Below, piece by piece: positions 9,705 to 17,953 of a stretch of 64,000 nucleotides of DNA (its first letter is position 1; the number at the start of each line of letters is the position of its first letter). The notes beneath the pieces are model-generated. The model saw only the letters and a list, made by a program, of their open reading frames with translations, was not told where the DNA came from and did no database searches. Made by a program: the position numbers and the translations under genes. Source of the stretch: Stenotrophomonas sp046736075 (GTDB lineage: Bacteria > Pseudomonadota > Gammaproteobacteria > Xanthomonadales > Xanthomonadaceae); assembly GCF_046736075.1 (NCBI RefSeq), contig NZ_CP177163.1, positions 806,001 to 870,000 on the forward strand. Direction: 5' to 3'.

Positions 9705-9734
9705 GTCTACTGCATCTGCACTGCAGATTTTCTG

Positions 9735-9811
9735 TGGTAGCGGGGGCAGGATTTGAACCTGCGACCTTCGGGTTATGAGCCCGACGAGCTGCCAGACTGC
9801 TCCACCCCGCA
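9735..9811 (-). tRNA. Initiator tRNA-fMet (CAT), copy 2
   Basis: A 77-nt tRNA including the encoded CCA. The anticodon loop is CTCATAA. The anticodon stem carries the three consecutive G:C pairs (GGG/CCC) that mark initiator tRNAs, and positions 1 and 72 do not pair (U1 and U72), another initiator trait; E. coli has C1:A72. Its sequence is identical to the copy at 9960-10036, and each has its own terminator. In enterobacteria the equivalent gene is metY, upstream of rimP-nusA-infB. Confidence 0.96.
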
Positions 9812-9893
9812 GCAGAAGCGGAATTGTAAGGGAGTTTTCACTCCCGCGCAACCCCTTTGTTAACAACGCGGAATCGATCCCGATCCCTGCAAC

Positions 9894-9923
9894 GAAAAAG
9901 GCGACCCCGTTGCCGGGATCGCC
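9894..9923 (-). terminator. Terminator of the upstream initiator tRNA
   Basis: On the minus strand a hairpin with arms GGCGATCCCG and CGGGGTCGCC around GCAA is followed by TTTTTCG, between the two tRNA genes. It differs from the terminator at 9669-9704 only by a few paired substitutions. Confidence 0.8.
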
Positions 9924-9959
9924 TGATTCGTCCACCACCCGATCTGCATCGGGTCGATA

Positions 9960-10036
9960 TGGTAGCGGGGGCAGGATTTGAACCTGCGACCTTCGGGTTA
10001 TGAGCCCGACGAGCTGCCAGACTGCTCCACCCCGCA
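9960..10036 (-). tRNA. Initiator tRNA-fMet (CAT), copy 1
   Basis: Identical 77-nt twin of the tRNA at 9735-9811, with the CAT anticodon, three G:C pairs in the anticodon stem and an unpaired U1:U72 end. The bases just 5' of both copies (CCGCTTCTGC on the minus strand) and the terminators after them are also alike, so the unit looks like a tandem duplication including flanks. It lies between nuoN and the rimP operon. Confidence 0.96.
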
Positions 10037-10163
10037 GCAGAAGCGGAAGAGTTGGTGAGCCCACCAGAGGTGGGAACCTACCGCAACGATGTTCTGGCGA
10101 AACCGCTGCATCAACAACTCAGGAAACGAATATTACACTAATTGCGCAGTTTTGTATCGTTTT

Positions 10164-11630
10164 TTACGCAAGATGTGCAAATGCCTGCTGGCACCAGACC
10201 ATGATCGGGTTCCAGGCCAGACCCAGGGCCAGCAGCGCCAAGGCGTTCACGCCCAGCACCACGCCCAGCACGCGGTCGTTGTTGGCCGGCAGCGGCTCGC
10301 CCACCGGCTCATCGAAGTACATGACCTTGATGACGCGCAGGTAGTAGAAGCAACCCACCACCGCGCACAGCACGCCCAGGATCGCCAGCCACAGCATGCC
10401 GCCGTTGATCGCTGCGCCGAGGACGGCCAGCTTGGTCCAGAAGCCCAGGAACGGCGGAATGCCGGCCATCGACGCCATGATGCACAGCACCAGGCCGGCC
10501 ATCCACGGGTTGCGGGCGTTCAGACCCTTGAAGTCATTGATGTTCTCTGCCTCGAAGCCGCTGCGCGACAGCGCGATGATCGCGCCGAAGCCGGCGGTCG
10601 ACATGATCGCGTAGCTCAGGGCATAGAACAGCGCCGCCGCGTAGCCCTGCTCGCCACCGCCGGCGATGCCGAGCAGCAGGAAGCCGATGTGCGACACGGT
10701 CGAGTACGCCAGCATGCGCTTGAGGTTGGTCTGGGCGATCGCCATCAGGTTGCCGACCACCAGCGACAGCGCGGCCAGGCCACCGATCAGGTACTTCCAC
10801 TCGTCGGACAGCGGGCCCACGCCCACTTCCAGCAGGCGGTAGGCCATACCGAACGCGGCCAGCTTCGGTGCCGAGCTGATGAACAGCGCGACCGGGGCCG
10901 GAGCGCCCTGGTACACGTCGGGCAGCCACATGTGGAACGGGGCCGCGCCGAGCTTGAAGGCCACGCCGGCAATCATGAAGACGGCGCCGGTCAGCAGCAG
11001 CATCTTCTCTTCCGAGTGCGGAATCGCGGCGTGGATCACGTCCAGGTGCAGCGAACCGGTGGCGCCGTAGATCAGCGACATGCCGTACAGCAGCAGGCCG
11101 GAGGCCAGCGAGCCAAGCACGATGTACTTCATCGCCGCTTCGGAGGCCAGGCCGTTCTCACGGTTGCTGGCCACCAGCGCGTAGGAGCACAGCGCCAGCA
11201 GTTCCAGGCCCAGGTAGACCATCAGCAGGCTGCCGGCCGAGACCAGGATCATCATGCCGGCGGTGCCGAACAGGATCAGCACCGGAATCTCGCCCTGGAA
11301 CAGCTTGCGTTCGCGCAGGTAGCTCCAGCCGTAGACCAGGGTCAGACCGCTGCACAGCACGATCACGGTTTTCATCACGTCGGCCGCGGTGTCGCGGACG
11401 AACATGCCGTGGAACACCTCGCCCTGCCCGCCCACGCCGGTGGCGAGCATGAACAGCACCACGCCCAGCGCGGCAACCGAGAACAGGTGGGTCCATATCT
11501 TGTTCTTTTCGCTGATGAACAGATCCAGGATCAACAAGGTGAAGGCGCTACCAATCAGCACCAGCTCGGGAGCGAGCGGCGGCAGGTCGGCGGCGGTCAG
11601 TGGCAACAGCGGCGAGGTGGTCATCATCAA
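10164..11630 (-). CDS. nuoN: NADH-quinone oxidoreductase subunit N
   Basis: A 488-residue, highly hydrophobic antiporter-like membrane subunit of complex I, one of three proton-pumping modules (L, M, N). About 14 membrane segments can be read. The conserved lysines lie in the central proton channel, for example in the FKLGAAPFHMWLPDVYQGAP segment, which is the family signature. It is the last gene of the nuo operon, 30 nt after nuoM. Confidence 0.97.
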   Translation of the reverse strand: MMMTTSPLLPLTAADLPPLAPELVLIGSAFTLLILDLFISEKNKIWTHLFSVAALGVVLFMLATGVGGQGEVFHGMFVRDTAADVMKTVIVLCSGLTLVYGWSYLRERKLFQGEIPVLILFGTAGMMILVSAGSLLMVYLGLELLALCSYALVASNRENGLASEAAMKYIVLGSLASGLLLYGMSLIYGATGSLHLDVIHAAIPHSEEKMLLLTGAVFMIAGVAFKLGAAPFHMWLPDVYQGAPAPVALFISSAPKLAAFGMAYRLLEVGVGPLSDEWKYLIGGLAALSLVVGNLMAIAQTNLKRMLAYSTVSHIGFLLLGIAGGGEQGYAAALFYALSYAIMSTAGFGAIIALSRSGFEAENINDFKGLNARNPWMAGLVLCIMASMAGIPPFLGFWTKLAVLGAAINGGMLWLAILGVLCAVVGCFYYLRVIKVMYFDEPVGEPLPANNDRVLGVVLGVNALALLALGLAWNPIMVWCQQAFAHLA

Positions 11631-11660
11631 ATCCTGGAATCAATACTCTCGACGGCCCGA

Positions 11661-13169
11661 TTACAGCAGCTTGCTGGATGCGATCTGCATCGCCAGCTTC
11701 GCGATCGAGGGCTCCATCAGGTCGGTCAGCGGCTTGGGGTACAGGCCCAGGGCAAGGGTGCCCACGGCAAACACACCCAGCACCAGCCACTCGCGACCGT
11801 TGATGTCCTTCAGTTCGGCGACATGGGCATTAGCCACTTCACCGAAGAACACGCGCTTGTACAGCCACAGCGTATAGGCCGCGGTGATCACCAGGGTGGT
11901 GGCCGCGCCCAGTGCCAGCCACGGATTGCGCTGGAAACTGGCCATGATGATCATGAACTCACCAACGAAACCGCTGGTACCCGGCAGACCCGCATTGGCC
12001 ATGAAGAACAGCATGGCAAAGGTGGCGAACCACGGCATCACGTTGACCACGCCGCCGTAATCGGCGATGCGGCGGCTGTGCATGCGGTCGTACAGCACGC
12101 CCACGCAGGAGAACATCGCGCCGGACACGAAGCCGTGCGAAATCATCTGCACCATCGCGCCCTGCAGGCCCAGACGGGCAGCGTCGGCGTTGCCGGCGTC
12201 ACGCACCAGCCACAGTGCGATGAAGGTGCCCAGGGTGACAAAGCCCATGTGCGCGATCGACGAATAGGCGATCAGCTTCTTCATGTCGTCCTGCACCAGG
12301 GCGACCAGGCCGACGTAGATCACCGCGATCAGCGACAGGGCAATCACCAGCCATGCCCACTCCTGCGATGCGTCCGGGACGATCGGCAGGTTGAAGCGCA
12401 GGAAACCGTAACCACCGATCTTCAGTGCGATGGCGGCCAGGATCACCGAACCGGCGGTCGGCGCTTCCACGTGCGCGTCCGGCAGCCAGGTGTGCACCGG
12501 GAACATCGGCACCTTGACCGCGAACGCGATCAGGAAGGCGAAGAAGATCCAGGTCTGCTCGGCGGCCGAGAGCTGCAGCTGGTACAGGTCGGCCAGCTGG
12601 AAGCTGCCGCCCTTCAGGTACAGGTAGATCAGTGCCACCAGCATCAGCACCGAGCCGAGGAAGGTGTACAGGAAGAACTTCATCGCCGCGTAGATGCGGC
12701 GCGGGCCGCCCCAGACACCGATGATCAGGAACATCGGGATCAGCATCGCTTCGAAGAACACGTAGAACAGCATCGCGTCGGTCGCGGCGAAGATGCCGAC
12801 CGTGACGCCTTCCAGGATCAGGAAGGCGGCCACGTACTGGTTGACGCGCTTGTCGATCGCGCTCCAGGCGCCGATCAGGGCCAGGACCGAGACCAGCGTG
12901 GTCAACAGGATCAGCGCGATCGCGATGCCATCGACGCCAAGGTTGTAGCCGATGTTGTAGGACGGGATCCAGGCGCGGGTTTCGACGAACTGCAGCGCGT
13001 CGTTGGCCACGTCGTAGCCGCTGAGCAGCGACAGGCTGGCCACGAAGGTCAGCACCGCCACGCCCAGCGACGCCCAGCGGGCGGTTTGGGCGTCACGGAT
13101 GGCAAGGATCAGGGCACCGCCGATGATCGGCAGCCAGATGAGAACACTGAGTAGGGGCCAGTTCGACAC
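11661..13169 (-). CDS. nuoM: NADH-quinone oxidoreductase subunit M
   Basis: A 502-residue antiporter-like membrane subunit of complex I. The signature VKVPMFPVHTWLPDAHVEAP and the downstream YSSIAHMGFVTLG channel segment are typical of NuoM, and the protein has about 14 membrane segments. It forms the middle proton-pumping module. The stop lies 30 nt before nuoN and the start 23 nt after the nuoL stop. Confidence 0.97.
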   Translation of the reverse strand: MSNWPLLSVLIWLPIIGGALILAIRDAQTARWASLGVAVLTFVASLSLLSGYDVANDALQFVETRAWIPSYNIGYNLGVDGIAIALILLTTLVSVLALIGAWSAIDKRVNQYVAAFLILEGVTVGIFAATDAMLFYVFFEAMLIPMFLIIGVWGGPRRIYAAMKFFLYTFLGSVLMLVALIYLYLKGGSFQLADLYQLQLSAAEQTWIFFAFLIAFAVKVPMFPVHTWLPDAHVEAPTAGSVILAAIALKIGGYGFLRFNLPIVPDASQEWAWLVIALSLIAVIYVGLVALVQDDMKKLIAYSSIAHMGFVTLGTFIALWLVRDAGNADAARLGLQGAMVQMISHGFVSGAMFSCVGVLYDRMHSRRIADYGGVVNVMPWFATFAMLFFMANAGLPGTSGFVGEFMIIMASFQRNPWLALGAATTLVITAAYTLWLYKRVFFGEVANAHVAELKDINGREWLVLGVFAVGTLALGLYPKPLTDLMEPSIAKLAMQIASSKLL

Positions 13170-13192
13170 GTCTTCTTATTCCGTACAGGTCA

Positions 13193-15394
13193 TCAACGCA
13201 GGTAATGCATCAGGACGCCCAGGAGGGCAATCAGGCCGATGATCATCGCGAAGGCGTAGTGATAGAGGAAACCGGATTGGGTGCGACGCAGCAGGTTGGC
13301 CGCCAGATCGATCAGGCGTGCCGAACCGTTGACCACCACACCATCGACGACGTTCGTGTCGATCGCGCGCGAAACCTTGCCCAGCTTGATGCCGCCACCG
13401 GCGAGACCGCCGATCCAGAGCTTGTCGAAACCGTACTTGTTCTCCAGCACCGACACCAGCGGCGCGAAGGTGCTGCGGGCCTTGCCCGCCAGCTCCGGCT
13501 TCCACAGGTAGAACAGCACCGCCAGCAGGAAACCGGCCACGGTCAGGAAGAACGCAGGCGCCATCATGCCGTGCAGCGCAAAGGCGACCGGACCGTGGAA
13601 CTCTTCGGCCAGCGCACCGATGGTGTCGCGCGCCGGGTTGTAGAAGTCGACGATGCCGGTGAAGAACGAATGCACCTGGCCCGGGATCGCATGCTCGGCG
13701 TGGTCGCCCGACCAACCGGTGCCGTACAGCATCGGACCGATGCTGAAGAAGCCGATCACGATCGACGGGATCGCCAGCAGGATCAGCGGCAGCGTGACCA
13801 CCCACGGGGTCTCGTGCGGCTCGTGCGGGCCGTGGCCATGACCGTGGTCGTCATGGTGCGCGTCGGCAGCATGCGCGTCGGCGGCATGATGATGGTCGTC
13901 ATGGGCCGCGTGATGATCGTCATGGCCGTGGCCGTGGTCGTCATGCGCGTCGCGGAAGCGCTCCTTGCCGTGGAAGGTCAGGAACAGCAGACGGAAGCTG
14001 TAGAAGCTGGTGACGATCACGCCACCCAGCACCGCCCAGTACCCGTAGGTGGCCACCCAGCTCGACGACACGTGCGCATGGTGCTGCGCGGCCTCGATGA
14101 TGGTGTCCTTGGAGTAGAAGCCGGAGAAGAACGGCGTGCCCACCAGGGCCAACGTGCCGATCCACATGGTCACGAAGGTGATCGGCATGTACTTGCGCAG
14201 GCCGCCCATCTTGCGCATGTCCTGCTCGTGGTGCATGGCGATGATCACCGAGCCCGCGCCGAGGAACAGCAGCGCCTTGAAGAAGGCGTGGGTCATCAGG
14301 TGGAACACGGCCGCCGAGTAAGCCGACACGCCCAGTGCCACCGTCATGTAACCCAGCTGGGACAGCGTGGAGTACGCGACGACGCGCTTGATGTCGTTCT
14401 GCACGATGCCGATCAGGCCGGTGAAGAAGGCCGTGGTGGCACCGATGAACAGCACGAAGTTCAGGGCCGTCTGCGACAGCTCGAACAGCGGCGACATGCG
14501 GGTGACCATGAAGATGCCCGCGGTGACCATCGTGGCGGCGTGGATCAGTGCCGAGATCGGGGTCGGGCCTTCCATCGAGTCCGGCAGCCAGACGTGCAGC
14601 GGCACCTGGGCGGACTTGCCCATCGCACCGATGAACAGGCAGATGCAGATGATGGTGGCGATCGACCAGATGACCGGCTCGTTCATCAGCTGGTAGCTCT
14701 GGCCGAACAGGCTGATCGAACCCGACCAGACCTGCAGCGCCATCTCCGGCTGCGCCAGCACCGGCGCGTTGGCGAACACGGTGGCGTAATCCAGGGTGCC
14801 GAACACCCACATCACACCGGCGATGCCGAGGATGAAGCCGAAGTCGCCGACGCGGTTGACCAGGAACGCCTTCATGTTGGCGAAGATCGCGGTCGGGCGC
14901 TTGAACCAGAAACCGATCAGCAGGTACGACACCAGACCCACCGCTTCCCAGCCGAAGAACAGCTGCAGGAAGTTGTTGCTCATCACCAGGGTGAGCATCG
15001 AGAAGGTGAACAGCGAGATGTAGCTGAAGAACCGCTGGTAGCCCGGGTCATCCTGCATGTAGCCGATGGTGTACACGTGCACCAGGAACGACACGAAGGT
15101 CACCACGACCATCATCATCGCGGTCAGCTTGTCGATCATGAACCCGACATGGGCGGAGTAGCGGCCCACTTCGAAGAACGTGTAGACGTTTTCGTTGTAC
15201 GGCTGGGCACCGCCCCACAGCAGCATGTACAGGACATAGCTGGAGAGGACGCAGCTCACTGCGACGCCGAGGATCGTGACCGCCTGCGCGCCAGCGCGAC
15301 CCACCTGACGACCGAACAGGCCAGCGATGATGCTGCCGAACAGCGGTGCAAGCACCACTGCGATCAACAGACTCTTGGAGAGAGTGATTTCCAT
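13193..15394 (-). CDS. nuoL: NADH-quinone oxidoreductase subunit L, with a His-rich loop
   Basis: A 733-residue distal proton-pumping subunit of complex I, about 120 residues longer than E. coli NuoL (613). The channel signature KSAQVPLHVWLPDSMEGPTP and the C-terminal long lateral-helix region are present. Part of the excess length is a hydrophilic insert at about residues 482-527, made almost entirely of His, Asp, Gly and Ala with 18 histidines. It is followed by the membrane segment that starts WVVTLPLILL. The insert may bind metal ions or be a spacer; its role is unknown. Next genes: nuoK 7 nt upstream, nuoM downstream. Confidence 0.97.
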   Translation of the reverse strand: MEITLSKSLLIAVVLAPLFGSIIAGLFGRQVGRAGAQAVTILGVAVSCVLSSYVLYMLLWGGAQPYNENVYTFFEVGRYSAHVGFMIDKLTAMMMVVVTFVSFLVHVYTIGYMQDDPGYQRFFSYISLFTFSMLTLVMSNNFLQLFFGWEAVGLVSYLLIGFWFKRPTAIFANMKAFLVNRVGDFGFILGIAGVMWVFGTLDYATVFANAPVLAQPEMALQVWSGSISLFGQSYQLMNEPVIWSIATIICICLFIGAMGKSAQVPLHVWLPDSMEGPTPISALIHAATMVTAGIFMVTRMSPLFELSQTALNFVLFIGATTAFFTGLIGIVQNDIKRVVAYSTLSQLGYMTVALGVSAYSAAVFHLMTHAFFKALLFLGAGSVIIAMHHEQDMRKMGGLRKYMPITFVTMWIGTLALVGTPFFSGFYSKDTIIEAAQHHAHVSSSWVATYGYWAVLGGVIVTSFYSFRLLFLTFHGKERFRDAHDDHGHGHDDHHAAHDDHHHAADAHAADAHHDDHGHGHGPHEPHETPWVVTLPLILLAIPSIVIGFFSIGPMLYGTGWSGDHAEHAIPGQVHSFFTGIVDFYNPARDTIGALAEEFHGPVAFALHGMMAPAFFLTVAGFLLAVLFYLWKPELAGKARSTFAPLVSVLENKYGFDKLWIGGLAGGGIKLGKVSRAIDTNVVDGVVVNGSARLIDLAANLLRRTQSGFLYHYAFAMIIGLIALLGVLMHYLR

Positions 15395-15401
15395 CTACGG
15401 A

Positions 15402-15707
15402 TCAGCCCTTCAGCGAATCGACTTCGCCGACATTGATGGTGCGGCGGTTACGGAACAGGGTTACCAGGATCGCGAGGCCGATGGCGGCCTCGGCCGCGGC
15501 CACGGTCAGGATGAAGAAGACGAACAGCTGTCCGGCCGTGTCACCCAGTTCCCGCGAGAACCCGACGAAATTGATGTTGACCGACAGCAGCATCAGCTCG
15601 ACCGACATCAGCAGCACGATGATGTTCTTGCGGTTGAGGAAGATGCCGGCAAGGCTGATGCAGAACAGCAGCGCGCCCAGCGCCAGAATATGGCCGAGGG
15701 TAATCAT
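15402..15707 (-). CDS. nuoK: NADH-quinone oxidoreductase subunit K
   Basis: A 101-residue membrane subunit of complex I with three membrane helices, the standard size. The conserved glutamates of the proton path lie in the second and third helices (SVELMLLSVNINFV and AAAEAAIGLAILV). Its start overlaps the nuoJ stop by 4 nt (ATGA), so the two are translationally coupled. Confidence 0.97.
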   Translation of the reverse strand: MITLGHILALGALLFCISLAGIFLNRKNIIVLLMSVELMLLSVNINFVGFSRELGDTAGQLFVFFILTVAAAEAAIGLAILVTLFRNRRTINVGEVDSLKG

Positions 15708-16363
15708 GGCTTGGCCTCCTCGTCGCTCGACGGCTTGGTAACGGTGTGCACCAGCGGCTTTTCCGCGTCCATCTTGACGATGCGCAGGCGGTCGCTGCCC
15801 TTCACCATCGTCTGCAGGGACGGGTTCTGGGTCTTCAGGCCACTGCGACGACGCAGGGTCAGCATCACGGCGGCAACCACGGCCACGGTGAGGATGACGG
15901 CGGCGAACTCGAACGGCAGCAGGTACTCGGTGAACAGGCTGCGGGCCAGCCAGGTGATGTTGGAGGTGTCGGCGGCCAGCGCGGCGGCGTTGTCGGCCGG
16001 GAACGGATTGACCGCCCTGCCCTTCACCCCGATCAGCACCAGCATCTGCACCAGCATGGTCACTGCGACCACCAGCCCGATCGGCAGGTAACGCACCCAG
16101 CCCTCACGCAGGTTGGAGGCGTCGATGTCCAGCATCATCACCACGAACAGGAACAACACCATGACCGCGCCGACGTACACCAGCACCAGAGCCACGCCCA
16201 GGAACTCGGCGCCCACCAGAATCCAGATGCAGGCCACGGAGAAGAAGGTCAGGATCAGGCACAACACGGCATACACCGGATTGCGCACGCTGATCACCGC
16301 CGCAGCGGAAATGCCCGCCACGATGGAGAAGACCCAGAAAGCGATATTTACCCAATCCATCAT
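15704..16363 (-). CDS. nuoJ: NADH-quinone oxidoreductase subunit J
   Basis: A 219-residue membrane subunit of complex I with five predicted helices. The hallmark ALVLVYVGAVMVLFLFVVMM helix includes the pi-bulge region linked to conformational coupling. The C-terminal tail is hydrophilic. It overlaps nuoK by 4 nt and begins 6 nt after the nuoI stop. Confidence 0.96.
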   Translation of the reverse strand: MMDWVNIAFWVFSIVAGISAAAVISVRNPVYAVLCLILTFFSVACIWILVGAEFLGVALVLVYVGAVMVLFLFVVMMLDIDASNLREGWVRYLPIGLVVAVTMLVQMLVLIGVKGRAVNPFPADNAAALAADTSNITWLARSLFTEYLLPFEFAAVILTVAVVAAVMLTLRRRSGLKTQNPSLQTMVKGSDRLRIVKMDAEKPLVHTVTKPSSDEEAKP

Positions 16364-16369
16364 TCGACC

Positions 16370-16858
16370 TCAGCGGAAAGCGGCATCGGCGGCGCGACGC
16401 TCGGCGATTTCGGCTTCAAGCCGATCACCGATGGCCAGCAGCTGCGGCTTGGTAACGATGTTCTCGCCACGATTCTCGAAGTGGTACTCGAGGATGTGGG
16501 TCTCGACGATCGAGTCCACCGGGCAGCTTTCTTCACAGAAGCCGCAGAAGATGCACTTGAACAGATCGATGTCGTAACGGGTGGTACGGCGGGTGCCGTC
16601 CTCGCGCTTGGCCGAATCGATGGTGATCGCCAGCGCCGGGCACACCGCTTCGCACAGCTTGCATGCGATGCAGCGTTCTTCGCCGTTGGGGTAACGGCGC
16701 AGCGCGTGCAGGCCGCGGAAACGCGGCGACTGCGGGAACTTCTCCATCGGGTACATCAGGGTGTACTTCGGCTTGAACGCGTACTTCAGGGTCAGCCACA
16801 GCCCCCCGAGCAGCTCAAGGAGCAGCAGGCTTTTGAAGTAATGGGTAATTCGATTCAT
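16370..16858 (-). CDS. nuoI: NADH-quinone oxidoreductase subunit I
   Basis: A 162-residue peripheral-arm subunit carrying the two 4Fe-4S clusters N6a and N6b. Both ferredoxin motifs are visible: CIACKLCEAVCP and CIFCGFCEESCP. The ATG at 16858 is chosen; a GTG immediately before it (16861) is also in frame and would add one residue. It starts 3 nt after the nuoH stop. Confidence 0.96.
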   Translation of the reverse strand: MNRITHYFKSLLLLELLGGLWLTLKYAFKPKYTLMYPMEKFPQSPRFRGLHALRRYPNGEERCIACKLCEAVCPALAITIDSAKREDGTRRTTRYDIDLFKCIFCGFCEESCPVDSIVETHILEYHFENRGENIVTKPQLLAIGDRLEAEIAERRAADAAFR

Positions 16859-16861
16859 CAC

Positions 16862-17953
16862 TTAGACGCCCTTCTGGATCACGCCGTAGAACACCATCAA
16901 CGCCGTCACTGCAATCCACGCGATGGTGAGCGGGATGAAGACCTTCCAGCCCAGACGCATGATCTGGTCGTAACGGAAGCGCGGGAAGCTGGCACGGAAC
17001 CAGATGTACGAGCTGGCGAAGAAGAACACCTTCAGCAGCAGCCACGGCCAGCCGCCCTTCCAGATCCAGTCGATCCACGGCGAGATGTCCGCGGTGACCC
17101 AGCCCTGGATCGGGCTCAGCCAGCCGCCGAGGAAGAAGATCGAGATCAGGAAGCTGATCAGGATCATGTTGGCGTATTCGGCCAGGAAGAACAGCGCGAA
17201 CGCACCGCCGGAGTACTCGACCATGTGGCCGGCGACGATTTCCGATTCGCCTTCCACCACGTCGAACGGCGCGCGGTTGGTTTCGGCCACGCCGGACACC
17301 CAGTACACGACGAACAGCGGGAACAGCGGCAGCAGGAACCAGTCGAACAGACCGGAGTTGCCCGCCTGGGCCAGCACGATGTTGCTCAGGTTGAGGCTGC
17401 CCGAGGCGATCATCACGCCGACCAGGGCAAAGCCCATCGCGATTTCGTAGCTGATCATCTGCGCCGAAGCGCGCATCGCACCCAGGAACGCGTACTTCGA
17501 GTTGGAGGCCCAACCGGCGAGGATGATGCCGTACACGCCCAGCGAGGTCATCGCCAGCAGGTACAGCAGGCCGGCGTTGGCGTTGGACAGCACGATCTTC
17601 GCATCGAAGGGAATCACCGACCACGCCGCGAAGGCCGGGGCCAGGGTGATCAGCGGTGCCAGCACGAACATGGCCTTGTGCGAGCTGGCCGGCTGGATGA
17701 TTTCCTTGAACAGCAGTTTGAAGACGTCGGCGAAGGCCTGGAAGATGCCCATGCCCACGTACATCGGGCCGTGGCGGACGTGCATCCAGCCGATCAGCTT
17801 GCGTTCCCAGACCACGTAGAAGGCCACCGAGATGATCACCGGCATGGTGATCACCAGGATCTTCAGGATGATCCAGGCCAGCGCGCCGATTTCGCCCAGC
17901 GACAGCAGCCACTGGTGCAGCGGATCGACCGCGTTCAACAGCAATTCGTTCAT
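16862..17953 (-). CDS. nuoH: NADH-quinone oxidoreductase subunit H
   Basis: A 363-residue membrane subunit of complex I with about eight helices that, with NuoB and NuoD, forms the quinone-binding site at the arm junction. Family motifs are present: MYVGMGIFQAFADVFKLLFKE and GVAETNRAPFDVVEGESEIVAG, the latter the acidic loop next to the quinone chamber. It overlaps the nuoG stop by 4 nt. Confidence 0.97.
   Translation of the reverse strand: MNELLLNAVDPLHQWLLSLGEIGALAWIILKILVITMPVIISVAFYVVWERKLIGWMHVRHGPMYVGMGIFQAFADVFKLLFKEIIQPASSHKAMFVLAPLITLAPAFAAWSVIPFDAKIVLSNANAGLLYLLAMTSLGVYGIILAGWASNSKYAFLGAMRASAQMISYEIAMGFALVGVMIASGSLNLSNIVLAQAGNSGLFDWFLLPLFPLFVVYWVSGVAETNRAPFDVVEGESEIVAGHMVEYSGGAFALFFLAEYANMILISFLISIFFLGGWLSPIQGWVTADISPWIDWIWKGGWPWLLLKVFFFASSYIWFRASFPRFRYDQIMRLGWKVFIPLTIAWIAVTALMVFYGVIQKGV

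Larger units (their letters stand above)
9149..9734. other. Leader region between initiator tRNA and rimP, no gene seen
   Basis: About 590 nt with no convincing coding region; open frames here are GC-driven and match no family I recognise. It contains a terminator-like hairpin at 9227-9253, a short inverted repeat around 9447-9465 (GCACC / GGTGC), a run of about four imperfect 9-nt repeats of type GGGCGACCR at about 9578-9612, and the terminator of the downstream tRNA gene. It probably acts as the leader of the rimP-nusA-infB transcript. Confidence 0.6.

Noticed and set aside
9390..10064. Frame across both tRNA genes
   Set aside because: It translates the duplicated tRNA sequences, giving two copies of the same peptide; an artefact of the duplication.
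10089..13154. Open frame of about 1000 codons opposite nuoN and nuoM
   Set aside because: Antisense shadow. Gln/His/Arg-rich text with no domains, while both nuo genes have full signatures on the other strand.
13205..15436. Long plus-strand frame opposite nuoL
   Set aside because: Antisense of nuoL; no family features.
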